Notes: generated by a model not told the origin, from the sequence alone. A stretch of 64,000 nt of DNA from an uncultured Clostridia bacterium (GCA_934167175.1 CAKPKF010000001.1:1-64000), one strand, 5' to 3'. Shown: positions 17,944 to 27,513, counted from the stretch's first letter. Program-made: numbers and translations.

Positions 17944-19662
17944 TTAAATTAACCACACACCTCCTTGGTGTCCTCCCTCTCCTGTTGGATTATATAATGT
18001 TATTAATACTACCACTTCTGGATTGCTTACTGGTGCAACCCCTATAAACGAAGTTACATACTTGTTTGTATTTACCCCATCTTCTGAAGTGCCTGTTTTT
18101 CCTCCTACAGTAAATCCATTAACTCGAGCATTTTTTCCTGTTCCTTCATCTACAACTGATTGCATCATACTAAGAACATTTTTTGAGGTTTCTTCTGATA
18201 TTATTCTTTCACCTGATTTTATAGCTACTTCTTGTTTTTCTCCTGTTTCTGAATCTATGGTTTCTTTTACTATTCTTGGCTTTATCCTTGTTCCACCATT
18301 TGCTATGCTTGAAACTGCTGTTACCATTTGCAATGGTGTAACCTCGAATCTCTGACCAAAACTAATTGTTGCTAATTCTACTGGTCCAACTTTATTTTCC
18401 GCCAAAAATATTCCTTTTGCTTCTCCAGGCAAGTCTATTCCTGTCTTTTCCAAATATCCAAATTTTTTAAGATAGCTATAATATTTCTCTACTCCTATTT
18501 TTTGTCCCAACCCTATAAATACTGGATTACATGAATTCATTAAAGCTTCTCTTAAACTTTCACTCCCATGTGGTCTATAATATCTCCAGCATTTTATCCT
18601 TACTCCTGCTATTTCTATTCCACCAGAACAACAAAACTCACCTTCTTTATCAGTTTGTGTTATTCCTTCTTCCAATGCTGCTGATGATGTTATTAGTTTA
18701 AATGTTGATCCTGGTTCATATGTATCTGCTATTGCTTTGTTTCGCCACATCTGTTGTAAATTTTTTGTTTTTTCTGATTGTTGTATATTATTCCAATTTT
18801 GTTTTAATTCTTCTATATTTATTTCATATGGATTATTTAAATTGTAGTTAGGATATGTTGCCATTGCTAAGATATCACCAGTTTTTGGATTCATTGCTAT
18901 AATATTTCCACCATCAGTACACACATTATCTATACATGCCTGTTTCAAATATTTCTCCACAATAGATTGAATTGTCATATCTATTGATATAACTAAATCT
19001 TTTCCATTAATAGCTGGTATATAATTTTCACCTTCTTTACTTATCTCTCCTCCTTTTGCATCAGTTGGTCTCACTATTTTTCCTGGTGTTCCTTTTAATA
19101 TTTCTTCATATTTTGCCTCTATACCATCTAAGCCTTGATTATCCCCACCACAAAAGCCAATTACGTGTGATGCTAAATTATTATATGGATAATATCTTTT
19201 AGTATCCTCATCTATATTTATACCACTAATTATGCTATTTTCTTGCATCCATTTTCTTAATTCATCAGTTTTATCTTTCTCTACTTTTTTTACAATTGTT
19301 TCTATTGAACTTCTTTTATTAACCTTTTTTAGTACTTTTTCATAACTCAAATCAAACAACTCAGATAATTTTCGAGCAACTTTTTCTTTATTTTCTTTTT
19401 TTATATTCACAGGATTAACAGTTACACTTTCTACTGTACTGCTAATTGCTAATACATTTTTTCCTGTTGCATCATAAATAGTTCCTCTTTTAGGATTTAT
19501 ATTCCTATCTATAGACTGCTGTTCATTTGCCATTTCTTTTAATTTACTTCCTTCTATTAATTGCAAATACGCAATTCTAATTATTAATAATAAAAAAATG
19601 ATAATTATTATTAACAACATATTTCTCATTCTTTTCTTTATACTTATATTACTTCTATACAT
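17944..19662 (-). pseudogene. spoVD: spoVD 5' part: class B PBP transpeptidase, C-terminus cut off
   Basis: 572 codons. Membrane anchor at residues 12-32, PBP dimerisation domain, then the transpeptidase: S-x-x-K in PGSTFKLITSS, SCN in NSCNPVF, and KTG in GGKTGTSE. The frame ends GGHQGG-VWLI-stop; the last four residues come from the element. Lost are the final helix of the transpeptidase and the PASTA domain, both found at 12010-12306. It may have partial activity, or need excision to work. It has its own upstream region after the ftsL terminator. SpoVD is favoured over FtsI because of the C-terminal PASTA. Confidence 0.88.
17960..17971. repeat. Element attachment site, 5'-spoVD side
   Basis: CCTCCTTGGTGT, shared exactly with 12296-12307. 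Crossing over here joins CAC CAA GGA to GGA GGT GTG in frame. Confidence 0.8.
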
Positions 19663-19850
19663 ATCTCATACCCCACAAAAAAAATTAAAATAGAAATTAT
19701 CTATTATTTCTATTTTTATTAATATAAGTATATTTGTTATAAAAAAATATATAACTCTATGTATATTTTACAATTTAGAAATAAAAAGAATGTTTTCCAA
19801 ATATATACACAATTGTAAAACAATCAGAACAAATTTAGCTTTATAATACA

Positions 19851-19887
19851 AAAAAGCTACACATATATCTTATATGTATAACTTTTT
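19851..19887 (-). terminator. Terminator overlapping the ftsL stop
   Basis: 17-bp stem with two wobble/mismatch positions (19851-19867 with 19871-19887) and a 3-nt loop. It ends mraZ-rsmH-ftsL transcription before spoVD. Confidence 0.7.
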
Positions 19888-20384
19888 TATCTTGTAACTC
19901 CTTCTTTTAAGAATTTATAAACCTTTTCCATTAAACTTTTGTTACTATCAATGATAACTTCTTCTGCTGCAGGTTCTATATAATCTTGCCTTGGAAGATT
20001 AACATATACTGTTTGATTATTGTTTACTTTTTGCATGCCCAACTTTTCTTTTGCCATTTTTTCTATATTATTATAATTTAAACTATTTTCTATATTTACT
20101 TTTAATTGCTCATTTTCTTTTTCAATAACTGCCAAATCTGTTTTTAAATTTTTTAGTTCAGCAAAATTTTCATTTATTACTGTATTCCTATAACTTATTG
20201 TAAACAAAGTCAAAAAACCTATTCCAATATATATTATTAATTTAGCATGTTTTTTTGTTTCAAGTTTTTTTAACTTTTCTTTTTCTTGAACATTTTTTAT
20301 ATTTTGATTTTTTTTCTTCTTTTTAGGTGGAACATAATCGGGTTCTAATTTTCTTGGGCTTGTCTCGTATTCATATCTGCCCAC
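19887..20384 (-). CDS. ftsL: FtsL-like division protein
   Basis: 165 residues. Basic N-terminal tail (PPKKKKKNQN), one membrane segment (LIIYIGIGFLTLFTI) at about residues 68-83, then a coiled coil (ENFAELKNLKTDLAVIEKENEQL) and EKLGMQKV. Such bitopic proteins form the FtsLB-type complex that regulates septal synthesis. Start is GTG 20384 with GGAGG nine bases upstream. The position between rsmH and the PBP is the usual one. Sequence conservation in this family is low, so identity rests on topology and place. Confidence 0.8.
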   Translation of the reverse strand: MGRYEYETSPRKLEPDYVPPKKKKKNQNIKNVQEKEKLKKLETKKHAKLIIYIGIGFLTLFTISYRNTVINENFAELKNLKTDLAVIEKENEQLKVNIENSLNYNNIEKMAKEKLGMQKVNNNQTVYVNLPRQDYIEPAAEEVIIDSNKSLMEKVYKFLKEGVTR

Positions 20385-20405
20385 AGAAGTTCACCTCCTT
20401 AATCT

Positions 20406-21335
20406 TTAGATTCTCTCAAAAATTCTAAGTTTAGCACTTTTGGCTCTAGAATTTCTTTGTGTTTCTTCATCAGTTGCAACAATTGGTTTTCTATTTATTA
20501 TTTTTCCTAATACTTCCTTATTGCATATACAATATGGTAAATCACTAGGACATGTACATTTCCCACATGCATCAATATACGCATTTTTCACTGCTCTATC
20601 TTCTAATGAATGAAATGTTATTATAGCTAATCTTCCTCCTGGTTTCAAACATTTTATAGAATTTATTACTGATTCATACAATGGCTCTATTTCATTATTC
20701 ACTTCTATTCTTATTGCTTGAAATGTTCTTTTAGCCGGATGCCCATCTTTTTTAGCAAACCCAGGAATTGATTTTTCTATTATAGAAACTAACTCACCAG
20801 TTGTTTCTATTTTCTTCTTTTTTCTTTCTATACATATATTTTTTGCAATTTTTTTAGCAAATTTTTCTTCTGAGTAATCATATATAATTTTAGCTAATTT
20901 TTCTTCTGAATATTCATTAATAAGTTCTAATGCTGAGAATTCTTGAGTTTTATCCATTCTCATGTCTAATTTATTTTCTCCAATATAGCTAAATCCACGT
21001 TGTTTTTCATCTAATTGATATGAAGAAACTCCTAAATCTAATAAAATCCCATCTACTTTATCTATGCCTAATTTTTCTAGTATTTCTACTATATCATCAT
21101 GATTGCCATGAATATATTTTACATTGTTATACATTTTTAGATTTTCTTTTGATGCTTGTAATGCTTCTTTATCTCTATCAATGCCAATAAGCAGACCATC
21201 TTCGGCTAAATTTTGCAAAATAACCTTACTATGCCCTGCTCCGCCTAATGTACCATCTACATATATTCCATGTTTTTTTATATTTAATCCTGTTATACAT
21301 TCTTTCAATAAAACAGGTTCATGCTTAAACTCCAA
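20406..21335 (-). CDS. rsmH: 16S rRNA (cytosine-1402-N4)-methyltransferase RsmH
   Basis: 309 residues. SAM-binding loop DGTLGGAGHSK near the N-terminus, then LLDLGVSSYQLD, KRTFQAIRIEVN and the late ITFHSLEDR. Cysteines in CGKCTCPSDLPYCIC are typical of clostridial members. The start appears to be TTG 21335, preceded by AAAGGTG. Located between mraZ and ftsL as usual, but after an unusually long 484-bp spacer. Confidence 0.96.
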   Translation of the reverse strand: MEFKHEPVLLKECITGLNIKKHGIYVDGTLGGAGHSKVILQNLAEDGLLIGIDRDKEALQASKENLKMYNNVKYIHGNHDDIVEILEKLGIDKVDGILLDLGVSSYQLDEKQRGFSYIGENKLDMRMDKTQEFSALELINEYSEEKLAKIIYDYSEEKFAKKIAKNICIERKKKKIETTGELVSIIEKSIPGFAKKDGHPAKRTFQAIRIEVNNEIEPLYESVINSIKCLKPGGRLAIITFHSLEDRAVKNAYIDACGKCTCPSDLPYCICNKEVLGKIINRKPIVATDEETQRNSRAKSAKLRIFERI

Positions 21336-21819
21336 AATTCTACACCTTTCAATTTAGACATTATATTTGTAGCAGTTGACACTATAGATTAATTTTAAGT
21401 TTTCCAATAAGAAGAATCCTTCAAAATTATAAGCAATTATAGTATTATTTTATAATAGGAAAGGAAACTTTCCTATTATAAAATAATAAACTGACAACTG
21501 CAATTTTATTAAATTTTTCTTTTGTGTTTTTTTACTCAATATTAATTTGTCTTTTGTACTCTTTTCTTTTGTAATATATAAAATTCTTTTGAATATTATA
21601 TTTTTTATTTTTCTTACTTAGGTAAACTAATAAATAGCTACCTAAGTTTTATCTTATGTATCTTATAATTTTATAGTTACCTTTTGTAATTTATTTGTTT
21701 TTTCATTTGCTATTTAAAATTTCTTATGTATTTAGACTTTTTTGTCATATGCATAATAGAATTTTAAATTTATCTTTTGTACGTTTTTCTTTTGTATTTT
21801 ATATAAACTTTTTTAAAAG
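21336..21819 (-). other. 484-bp mraZ-rsmH spacer with hairpins and CTTTTGT repeats
   Basis: No convincing gene on either strand. It holds a perfect 21-bp stem with GAAA-type loop (21443-21463 with 21468-21488) and a 9-bp stem ACTTAGGTA/TACCTAAGT (21616-21647). Six copies of CTTTTGT(A/G) start at 21519, 21551, 21566, 21681, 21774 and 21789, with near copies at 21586, 21653 and 21723. On the transcript they read ACAAAAG. Confidence 0.6.
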
Positions 21820-22251
21820 TTATATACCTAATATTGTCATATTTTCCGCAATCTCATCTGCTGAAATATTTTCATCACTACTATATTTTTTCCATTTTTC
21901 TCTATTCCAAATTTCTAATCGCGTCCCTACTCCTATAATTACTATATCTTTTTCCAATGTTGCATATTCTCGTAGGTTACTTGTTATTAAAAATCTGCCT
22001 TGTTTATCTAATTCACATTCAATTGCACCTGATAGAAAAAATCTAACAAAGTCTCTTGCATTTTTATTTGTAAGTGGAAGTGTTTTTAGTTTTTCTTCGA
22101 AGTTTACCCATTCTTCTTGAGAATACACAAATAAGCATCCATCAAGTCCTTTAGTTATAACAAACTTCTCTCCTATTTCTGTTTTTAATTTAGCTGGCAT
22201 AGTGATTCTTCCTTTATTGTCTACAGAATGTTCATATTCTCCAATAAACAT
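21820..22251 (-). CDS. mraZ: Transcriptional regulator MraZ
   Basis: 143 residues with two SpoVT-AbrB-like halves: [20 protein letters not shown] and later [19 protein letters not shown], the DxxGR signature occurring in each. It represses the dcw operon by binding repeated boxes in its own promoter, and three such boxes are visible 26-52 bp upstream of this gene. Confidence 0.96.
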   Translation of the reverse strand: MFIGEYEHSVDNKGRITMPAKLKTEIGEKFVITKGLDGCLFVYSQEEWVNFEEKLKTLPLTNKNARDFVRFFLSGAIECELDKQGRFLITSNLREYATLEKDIVIIGVGTRLEIWNREKWKKYSSDENISADEIAENMTILGI

Positions 22252-22276
22252 ATCACTTCACCTCAATTCTTTTTTG

Positions 22277-22303
22277 CCACTTTGTACCACTTTGTTCCAC
22301 TTT
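22277..22303 (-). promoter_or_regulatory. MraZ operator: three AAAGTGG boxes
   Basis: CCACTTT (AAAGTGG on the transcribed strand) at 22277-22283, 22287-22293 and 22297-22303, exactly 10 bp apart. This matches known MraZ sites: tandem GTGG boxes at one-turn spacing. Confidence 0.85.
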
Positions 22304-22309
22304 TATTTA

Positions 22310-22338
22310 ATTGTAATATATAAATTCTTAATTTGCAA
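22310..22338 (-). promoter_or_regulatory. mraZ promoter
   Basis: On the minus strand: -35 TTGCAA (22333-22338), 17-bp spacer, -10 TACAAT (22310-22315). The MraZ boxes cover the expected start point. Confidence 0.75.
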
Positions 22339-22395
22339 GTGTTTTTTTAATTTTTTTTTGAAAAATTAACCATTTTTTTAAAATTTTACCAAAAA

Positions 22396-22441
22396 AATAA
22401 ACTTATAAATAAATATAATTGAATTTATTTATAAGTTTATT
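22396..22441 (-). terminator. Terminator of the PH-domain gene
   Basis: Perfect 19-bp stem (22396-22414 with 22423-22441), 8-nt loop, then a T-run on the minus strand. It directly abuts the stop of the PH-domain gene. Confidence 0.85.
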
Positions 22442-22442
22442 C

Positions 22443-22793
22443 TTACATTATATCAAAAAATTCTCTTGTAGAAACTTGCTTTCTTCCTCTTTCCTTTTCT
22501 ACCATGTCAGAAATTAATTCTTTTACTTCATATGGTTTTTTTATACTTATTATATCGAATTCGGGTGTAGAACTATCAGCTGAACAACAATGTATTGTTC
22601 CAACCCCGAATATTCTTTGCAATAAAGAACATTTGACAGTAAAATCTATTATTCTATATAGTCTAACTTCTTCTTGCTTTGTTGATAACAACCCTGTTTT
22701 TATTAATAATTTTTCATCAGTTAAAGCATATACTGTAAAAGACAATGGTAATCCAAAAATTGGTCTTTTTCTATCTGTCCATTTATACTCCAT
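22443..22793 (-). CDS. Bacterial PH-domain protein (DUF304 type)
   Basis: 116 residues, soluble. LSFTVYALTDEKLLIKTGLL followed by EEVRLYRIIDFTVKCSLLQRIFGVGTI is the bPH2/DUF304 pattern. The end (SIKKPYEVKELISDMVEKER) is the closing helix. These domains usually lie at the membrane; this one has no membrane segment. Ribosome site weak. Role unknown. Confidence 0.7.
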   Translation of the reverse strand: MEYKWTDRKRPIFGLPLSFTVYALTDEKLLIKTGLLSTKQEEVRLYRIIDFTVKCSLLQRIFGVGTIHCCSADSSTPEFDIISIKKPYEVKELISDMVEKERGRKQVSTREFFDIM

Positions 22794-22908
22794 ACTTCAC
22801 TTCATCCCTTTCACTGATTTTTTAATCTTCTTAATTATTTTACTACTTTTTCTCTTATTTGTCATTAGTTAATTCTAAATTATAATGTACTTTTTTATTT
22901 TTTACATA

Positions 22909-22955
22909 AAAAAACTAAAAAGATTCTTGCTTTGCAAAAATCTTTTTAGTTTTTT
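22909..22955 (-). terminator. Terminator of the sortase gene
   Basis: 17-bp stem (22909-22925 with 22939-22955) overlapping the sortase stop codon, followed by a T-run on the minus strand. Confidence 0.8.
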
Positions 22956-23701
22956 AATTCAGCTGCCTTTACTATTACTCTTTGTTTACTATCGTTTGTA
23001 CAAGTTATTAATGTTATTTCTTTTCTTCCATTAGTAATTTGGCTTGTACAAGAAACATCTTCTGGATTTACTACATATTTCTTATATACGGAATATTTTA
23101 TCATTCGTCCAGTTAGGTCTGTTATTTCTATAATATCTCCATTTTCTAGAGTTGGAACTTTACTAAAGAATTTTTTATTTCTATAATTGTGCCCAACTAT
23201 ACAATAATTTCCTTCTTCATTTGCATCTGGTCCCCAGAATTTACAAGGAGATATTTTTAATAATTCATCTGTTGTTTTATTTAATACCGGATAATTGATA
23301 TTTAATTTTGGTATATTTACAATTGATGCTGTATAGTATTGATCCCCACTAGGTGCTGTATGCATTTCTACATTTTGATTTTCTTCACTTTCTGCTTCCT
23401 TTACTAGTTCATCAACATTTACTTCTTTATTTTGTTCTGAGTCATCAAGAACTACAACTAACACATTATCCTCTTCTTTAATTTCAGTATCATCTACGGT
23501 ATTTGCATCTTTATCAATACCGGCTAATATGTCTTTTGAAACTTGTTCGCTTTTGTTTTTATCATATTCACAATATACATAATAAGAAAATAGTACTATA
23601 ATTAAGAAAATTGATATTATGAAATCTATCTTATACATTTTCTTTTTTCTTTTTAATTCTGGCGTAATATACAGCTTTTGAGTAACTAGAATTTGATTCA
23701 T
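22946..23701 (-). CDS. Sortase transpeptidase
   Basis: 251 residues. One N-terminal membrane segment (FIISIFLIIVLFSYYVYCEY), an acidic linker, then the sortase barrel. Catalytic His in IVGHNYRNKKFFSK, Cys in LITCTND, Arg in SKQRVIVKA. AAGGAGG precedes ATG 23701. It attaches LPXTG-type proteins to the wall or assembles pili; the LPKTG remnant at 15090 and repeat surface proteins are possible clients. Class not certain from motifs alone. Confidence 0.92.
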   Translation of the reverse strand: MNQILVTQKLYITPELKRKKKMYKIDFIISIFLIIVLFSYYVYCEYDKNKSEQVSKDILAGIDKDANTVDDTEIKEEDNVLVVVLDDSEQNKEVNVDELVKEAESEENQNVEMHTAPSGDQYYTASIVNIPKLNINYPVLNKTTDELLKISPCKFWGPDANEEGNYCIVGHNYRNKKFFSKVPTLENGDIIEITDLTGRMIKYSVYKKYVVNPEDVSCTSQITNGRKEITLITCTNDSKQRVIVKAAELKN

Positions 23702-23753
23702 ACTATCCTCCTTATATTTATTCTATATTATTATAACATTTTTTTTTTAGTTT

Positions 23754-24998
23754 TCATATACTTTTTTGTAAAAAATTCATATAATTATTAATTAATTGCT
23801 TATAATAATCAAATACAGCGTTTTTTTCAACATTATCTTCAACTAATATATTTACACTATAGATTTCTTTATTTTTTATCAGTATTTTTATATTTCCTAT
23901 AATCGTTTCTTTCTTTATTGGTGCTTTTAATTCTTTTAGATTTTTTACTACTACTTCTAAGTTTTTTATTTCATTTTTTTTTATTGGTATTTTAGTATTT
24001 TTCAACTCTGCAATTTTATATTTAGGTATTTGTTTACCCTTTTCTATTTTTATATATTTACTATCATTTTCATTCCATTCTTCGAACCCTTTTTCTATCT
24101 TTTGTTTTAATTCTATTAGTTCATACTCTCTATACGCATATTCTATTAATTTAACACTATCTGATGTTCTTATTTTTTTAGTATCTGCTCCTAATACAAC
24201 GCAAATTATATTCATATTACTTCTACTAGCAGATGTTACTAAACATCTACCTGCTCCATTGGTAAAGCCCGTTTTCACCCCGTTTACTCCTTCTAGTACT
24301 CCTAATAATTCATTAGTATTATGAATATTTTTTGGAAAGTCATTTATATTTACAACATAATTTTTTGTATTTACAATATCAGCAAACAACTTATTAGTTA
24401 ATGCATAATCTGTTAACTTTGCTAATTCATAAGCTGTTGTGTAGTGCTCTGGTTGATCTAGTCCATGAGGTGTTACAAAATTGGTATTTACTAATTTCAA
24501 TTCTTTTGCCTTATTATTCATCAATATAGCAAATTCTTCTACACTACCACTTATGTTTTCTGCTAATGCTACTGCTGCATCATTTCCTGAACACATTAGT
24601 AGTCCATATAATAAATCAATTTTTTTTATTTTATCGCCTTTTTTTAAACCGAGCCTTGATCCACCAGTGTTTGCTGATTTACTCGATATTTCCACTGTTT
24701 CATTCAAATTTCCATTTTCGATCACTATTATTGCAGTCATTATTTTAGTAGTAGATGCCATTGCACATCTTTCATTTTCACATTTACCATATAAAATTCG
24801 TTTTGAGTCTCTATCGTATATTATTGCTCTTCGTGAATTAATTTTTGGTTCATTTGTTATATCAGAACCTGTTTCTACAATAATTTGATTTACCTCTTCT
24901 ATAGTACTCTTTTCCTCTTCTTCATTTGCAAATATTGTATATGGAAGTATAATAAGAATAATTATACTCAATAACACTATTTTTTTAATTTGGCTCAA
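23754..24998 (-). CDS. D-alanyl-D-alanine carboxypeptidase (DacF/PBP5 type)
   Basis: 414 residues. Signal peptide ending at YTIFANEE, then the S11 peptidase domain: SxxK in MASTTKIMTA, SGN in CSGNDAAVAL, KTG in GVKTGFTNGAGR. A C-terminal beta-rich domain and a final amphipathic or hydrophobic helix follow, as usual for membrane-tethered enzymes that trim pentapeptides. Start is TTG 24998 with GAGGTGG upstream. It lies 52 bp before the sortase gene. Confidence 0.93.
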   Translation of the reverse strand: MSQIKKIVLLSIIILIILPYTIFANEEEEKSTIEEVNQIIVETGSDITNEPKINSRRAIIYDRDSKRILYGKCENERCAMASTTKIMTAIIVIENGNLNETVEISSKSANTGGSRLGLKKGDKIKKIDLLYGLLMCSGNDAAVALAENISGSVEEFAILMNNKAKELKLVNTNFVTPHGLDQPEHYTTAYELAKLTDYALTNKLFADIVNTKNYVVNINDFPKNIHNTNELLGVLEGVNGVKTGFTNGAGRCLVTSASRSNMNIICVVLGADTKKIRTSDSVKLIEYAYREYELIELKQKIEKGFEEWNENDSKYIKIEKGKQIPKYKIAELKNTKIPIKKNEIKNLEVVVKNLKELKAPIKKETIIGNIKILIKNKEIYSVNILVEDNVEKNAVFDYYKQLINNYMNFLQKSI

Positions 24999-25085
24999 TT
25001 CGCAACCACCTCATTTATTTATATTTATGCTTTTATTTCTATATGCATAAAAATCAAGGTATATGAATTAAAATTTATAATCCCA

Positions 25086-25133
25086 AAAATACTCAAAAAC
25101 TATTAATTTTATTTTAATAATTTTTGAGTATTT
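25086..25133 (-). terminator. Terminator of the secretion operon
   Basis: About 20-bp stem (25086-25106 with 25114-25133) with a TTTTT tail on the minus strand, 20 bp after the last gene of the T4SS-like operon. Confidence 0.8.
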
Positions 25134-25152
25134 CAACAATTAAGCTTTTCTA

Positions 25153-26280
25153 TTATTCTCTCTCTCGTCCATGGCTTATTCCAGTACATTGTTCTTCTAT
25201 TTCTTCGTGCGTACTTTCTAATTTCTCCTTACAATTTGTTCCATCTGATTCTTCATATATTCTTTTAAATTCATCCACACTTACTTTTGCTTTTGCCGCC
25301 TCTTCTTCCCAATTTATTTCAAAGTTCTCTGTTCTGTCATGGATATCTTCTCTATCTTCTGATTTGTGGTTTGAAGTTTCAAATTCATTCCTTTCGTTTG
25401 TTTTGTCAACTGTTTTTACATATCCTAATCGAATCATATTAGAATCTGTATCTATTGTTAATGCTCCATCTTTCATGTCTGATCTTCTTAATACATATTC
25501 TGGAACTTCTGTATCAATTCTTTCTCCATCCTTATTATATTCATCAGTGTTCTTATTACTAGCCAATGGCCTATATGATGGTTTAAAATCTTTTATCATT
25601 TCAAAACCTTTTGTAGTTCTTCCTACGCAGAAATATTGATCATCTTTTTTATTATATGCTATAACTATATCTAAGTAATTAGTATTAGATTGTAATAAAT
25701 CGTCTCTAAATCTTGGATCCTTTACAACCATAGCATAACTAATTCCTTCTATACCTAAATCTTCTTCAATTTTACTTAATTGTTTTTCATTCTTTCCTTC
25801 TTCCAGTGTTGAACATTGAATTACCTCTTTTGTTTTTTCCTCTTCTATTTTTTCGTCTTTATCTTCTTCCTTGCCTTCTTCTAGCATTCTTTCTTCCTCA
25901 TCTTCTTTTTCTTCTGGTAATTCCAATACATTGTTTACTTTAATTTTATTATCTATAGTATAGTTTTTATCAACTTCTTTAAACTTTTCTTCTAATTGTT
26001 TTAAGTATTCTTCATTGTATTCCAAATTGCCTTGCTCGTCTGCTGTAGCTATCAATTGAAGTTTCTTGTTATATATTTCTAGAATTTCTTTTTTCTTACC
26101 TTCTTTTTCAACATCAGATAATTCTTCATTATTATCTAACCATACCATATATACTGATATATTTGAATTTTGTATAAGTTCTACTCTTTTATAATCTATC
26201 TTTTTAACATTTTTCCCTTGTTCTAACATTTTTTTATTTTCTTCAATTTTTTCTAATCCTTGCTCAGATATGTCTGCCAT
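25153..26280 (-). CDS. Acidic coiled-coil protein, last gene of secretion operon
   Basis: About 375 residues, soluble, very rich in Glu, Lys and Asp. Helical and coiled-coil segments fill the first 150 residues. A more globular middle follows (YAMVVKDPRFRDDLL, LDIVIAYNKKDDQYFCVGRT). I do not recognise the family. No signal peptide or membrane segment. As the last and only clearly cytosolic non-ATPase gene of the operon it could be a substrate or chaperone of the machine (inference). ATG 26280 has AAAGGA nine bases upstream. Confidence 0.6.
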   Translation of the reverse strand: MADISEQGLEKIEENKKMLEQGKNVKKIDYKRVELIQNSNISVYMVWLDNNEELSDVEKEGKKKEILEIYNKKLQLIATADEQGNLEYNEEYLKQLEEKFKEVDKNYTIDNKIKVNNVLELPEEKEDEEERMLEEGKEEDKDEKIEEEKTKEVIQCSTLEEGKNEKQLSKIEEDLGIEGISYAMVVKDPRFRDDLLQSNTNYLDIVIAYNKKDDQYFCVGRTTKGFEMIKDFKPSYRPLASNKNTDEYNKDGERIDTEVPEYVLRRSDMKDGALTIDTDSNMIRLGYVKTVDKTNERNEFETSNHKSEDREDIHDRTENFEINWEEEAAKAKVSVDEFKRIYEESDGTNCKEKLESTHEEIEEQCTGISHGRERE

Positions 26281-26331
26281 TTTTTTCATTCCTTTCTATG
26301 TTACAAATAAGAACTATAAACTCTAAAACTT

Positions 26332-26898
26332 CTACCTTTGTACATCAAATGATAAAACAAAATCATCATAGTCTTTTTCATACACTACTGCTTTTTGTGT
26401 TATCTTTTTTTCATCATTTTTTGATGAATTTGAAAGATCAACTATTTCTAAAAATAACACGTAATAATCTCCTTGTCTTTCTATATTATTATAATTTACT
26501 GAAATCATTCCTGTTGGGTATTTTTCTTGTATATATGTCTTATATTCATCAAATGTTTTAAAATATCTATTTTTAAATTCAGGATACAGTAAATCATATG
26601 CATTTTCATATTGTTTTTTCTCGATATAAGTTATATATTTACCGAAATAGTGTTCCATTCTATCTCTTTCGCCCATTTTTTTTAATCTACTCATATATGC
26701 CCCATCTGCTGATGCAGTTTTTTGAGTTGTATCTGTATTAGTGTTTGTGTTTGTGTTTTCGTTTACTTCATATTTTGATTTAGGTTCTGATAATATATTG
26801 TTTATAACATATGATATATTTAAACATAACAAGATTAGCAATACAATTATCCACGGTATAATAGATTTTTTACTTTTTTTCAAACTCATTTCCTCCAT
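26332..26898 (-). CDS. Membrane-anchored VirB8/NTF2-like protein (short)
   Basis: 188 residues. One N-terminal membrane segment (IIPWIIVLLILLCLNISYVI), an Asn/Thr linker, then a 110-residue domain: YITYIEKKQYENAYDLLYPEFKNRYF. The same pattern (YVGYCNNKEYENAYNLL) occurs in the 30504-31442 protein, so they are paralogous. The topology and size fit NTF2-like VirB8/TcpC-type assembly factors; the assignment is by analogy. Confidence 0.6.
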   Translation of the reverse strand: MEEMSLKKSKKSIIPWIIVLLILLCLNISYVINNILSEPKSKYEVNENTNTNTNTDTTQKTASADGAYMSRLKKMGERDRMEHYFGKYITYIEKKQYENAYDLLYPEFKNRYFKTFDEYKTYIQEKYPTGMISVNYNNIERQGDYYVLFLEIVDLSNSSKNDEKKITQKAVVYEKDYDDFVLSFDVQR

Positions 26899-26911
26899 TT
26901 TTTATATTTCC

Positions 26912-27490
26912 CTAAATTGTTTCAAATAAAAACATTGAATCATCTTTATTATCTATTTGATTAATTACTTTCATTTTGAAATCAACTGTTTTCCCATTTT
27001 TATATATTATTTTAAATTTAAAATTGAAGTATTTTGTATCTTCGTTAGAAAAACTTTCTTTATCTATAACACATTCATCATATTGTTTTAAATCTTCTTT
27101 CATACTTTGAGCAAATTTCACTATTTCCATAAAATTTTTCTCTGTTTCTATATCCATTTTTTTTATTTTTTCTTTATTCTCATTGTAATAGTTTGTAATA
27201 TTATCACTATTTAAGTTTTGAGTGTCGAAATATATTTCTGGTAAGTACTGTGTAATAAAGTTTTCTATTTCTTTTGTTATATTAGTAGTCCTTATTTTGC
27301 CATTGTATGCAGAAAATAAGTAAGTCGCATTGCTAAACCCCAGAAATGAATCTTTCAGTTCCTGTTTAGTTTGTTCCTCTTTTTCGTATAATTTATCCTC
27401 TTTTACATTTTTCCCTATAATATTTAATACAATTAATGAAACTATGCTAAGCACTATTAATATTATAATAATTTTTTTTAACAATTTCAT
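26912..27490 (-). CDS. Membrane-anchored protein of the secretion operon
   Basis: About 192 residues: one N-terminal membrane segment (KIIIILIVLSIVSLIVLNII) and an extracytoplasmic mixed domain ending KMKVINQIDNKDDSMFLFETI. ATG 27490 follows GGAGG by five bases and lies 23 bp after the stop of the SleB-domain gene. No family recognised. Confidence 0.6.
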   Translation of the reverse strand: MKLLKKIIIILIVLSIVSLIVLNIIGKNVKEDKLYEKEEQTKQELKDSFLGFSNATYLFSAYNGKIRTTNITKEIENFITQYLPEIYFDTQNLNSDNITNYYNENKEKIKKMDIETEKNFMEIVKFAQSMKEDLKQYDECVIDKESFSNEDTKYFNFKFKIIYKNGKTVDFKMKVINQIDNKDDSMFLFETI

Positions 27491-27513
27491 ATTGGCCTCC
27501 ATCATATCAATTA

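Larger units (their letters stand above)
12296..17971. mobile_element. 5.66-kb serine-recombinase element interrupting spoVD
   Basis: Bounded by the 12-bp direct repeat CCTCCTTGGTGT (12296-12307 and 17960-17971). It contains mgtA (+), an LPXTG-protein remnant, an IS4 transposase remnant, a large serine recombinase, and a small ORF (all minus). Large serine recombinases use short cores like this one. Precise excision keeps spoVD in frame (GGHQGGGVAAP). The layout equals that of skin-type elements that leave a sporulation gene in the mother cell. No conjugation genes are inside. Whether it still excises is unknown. Confidence 0.85.
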
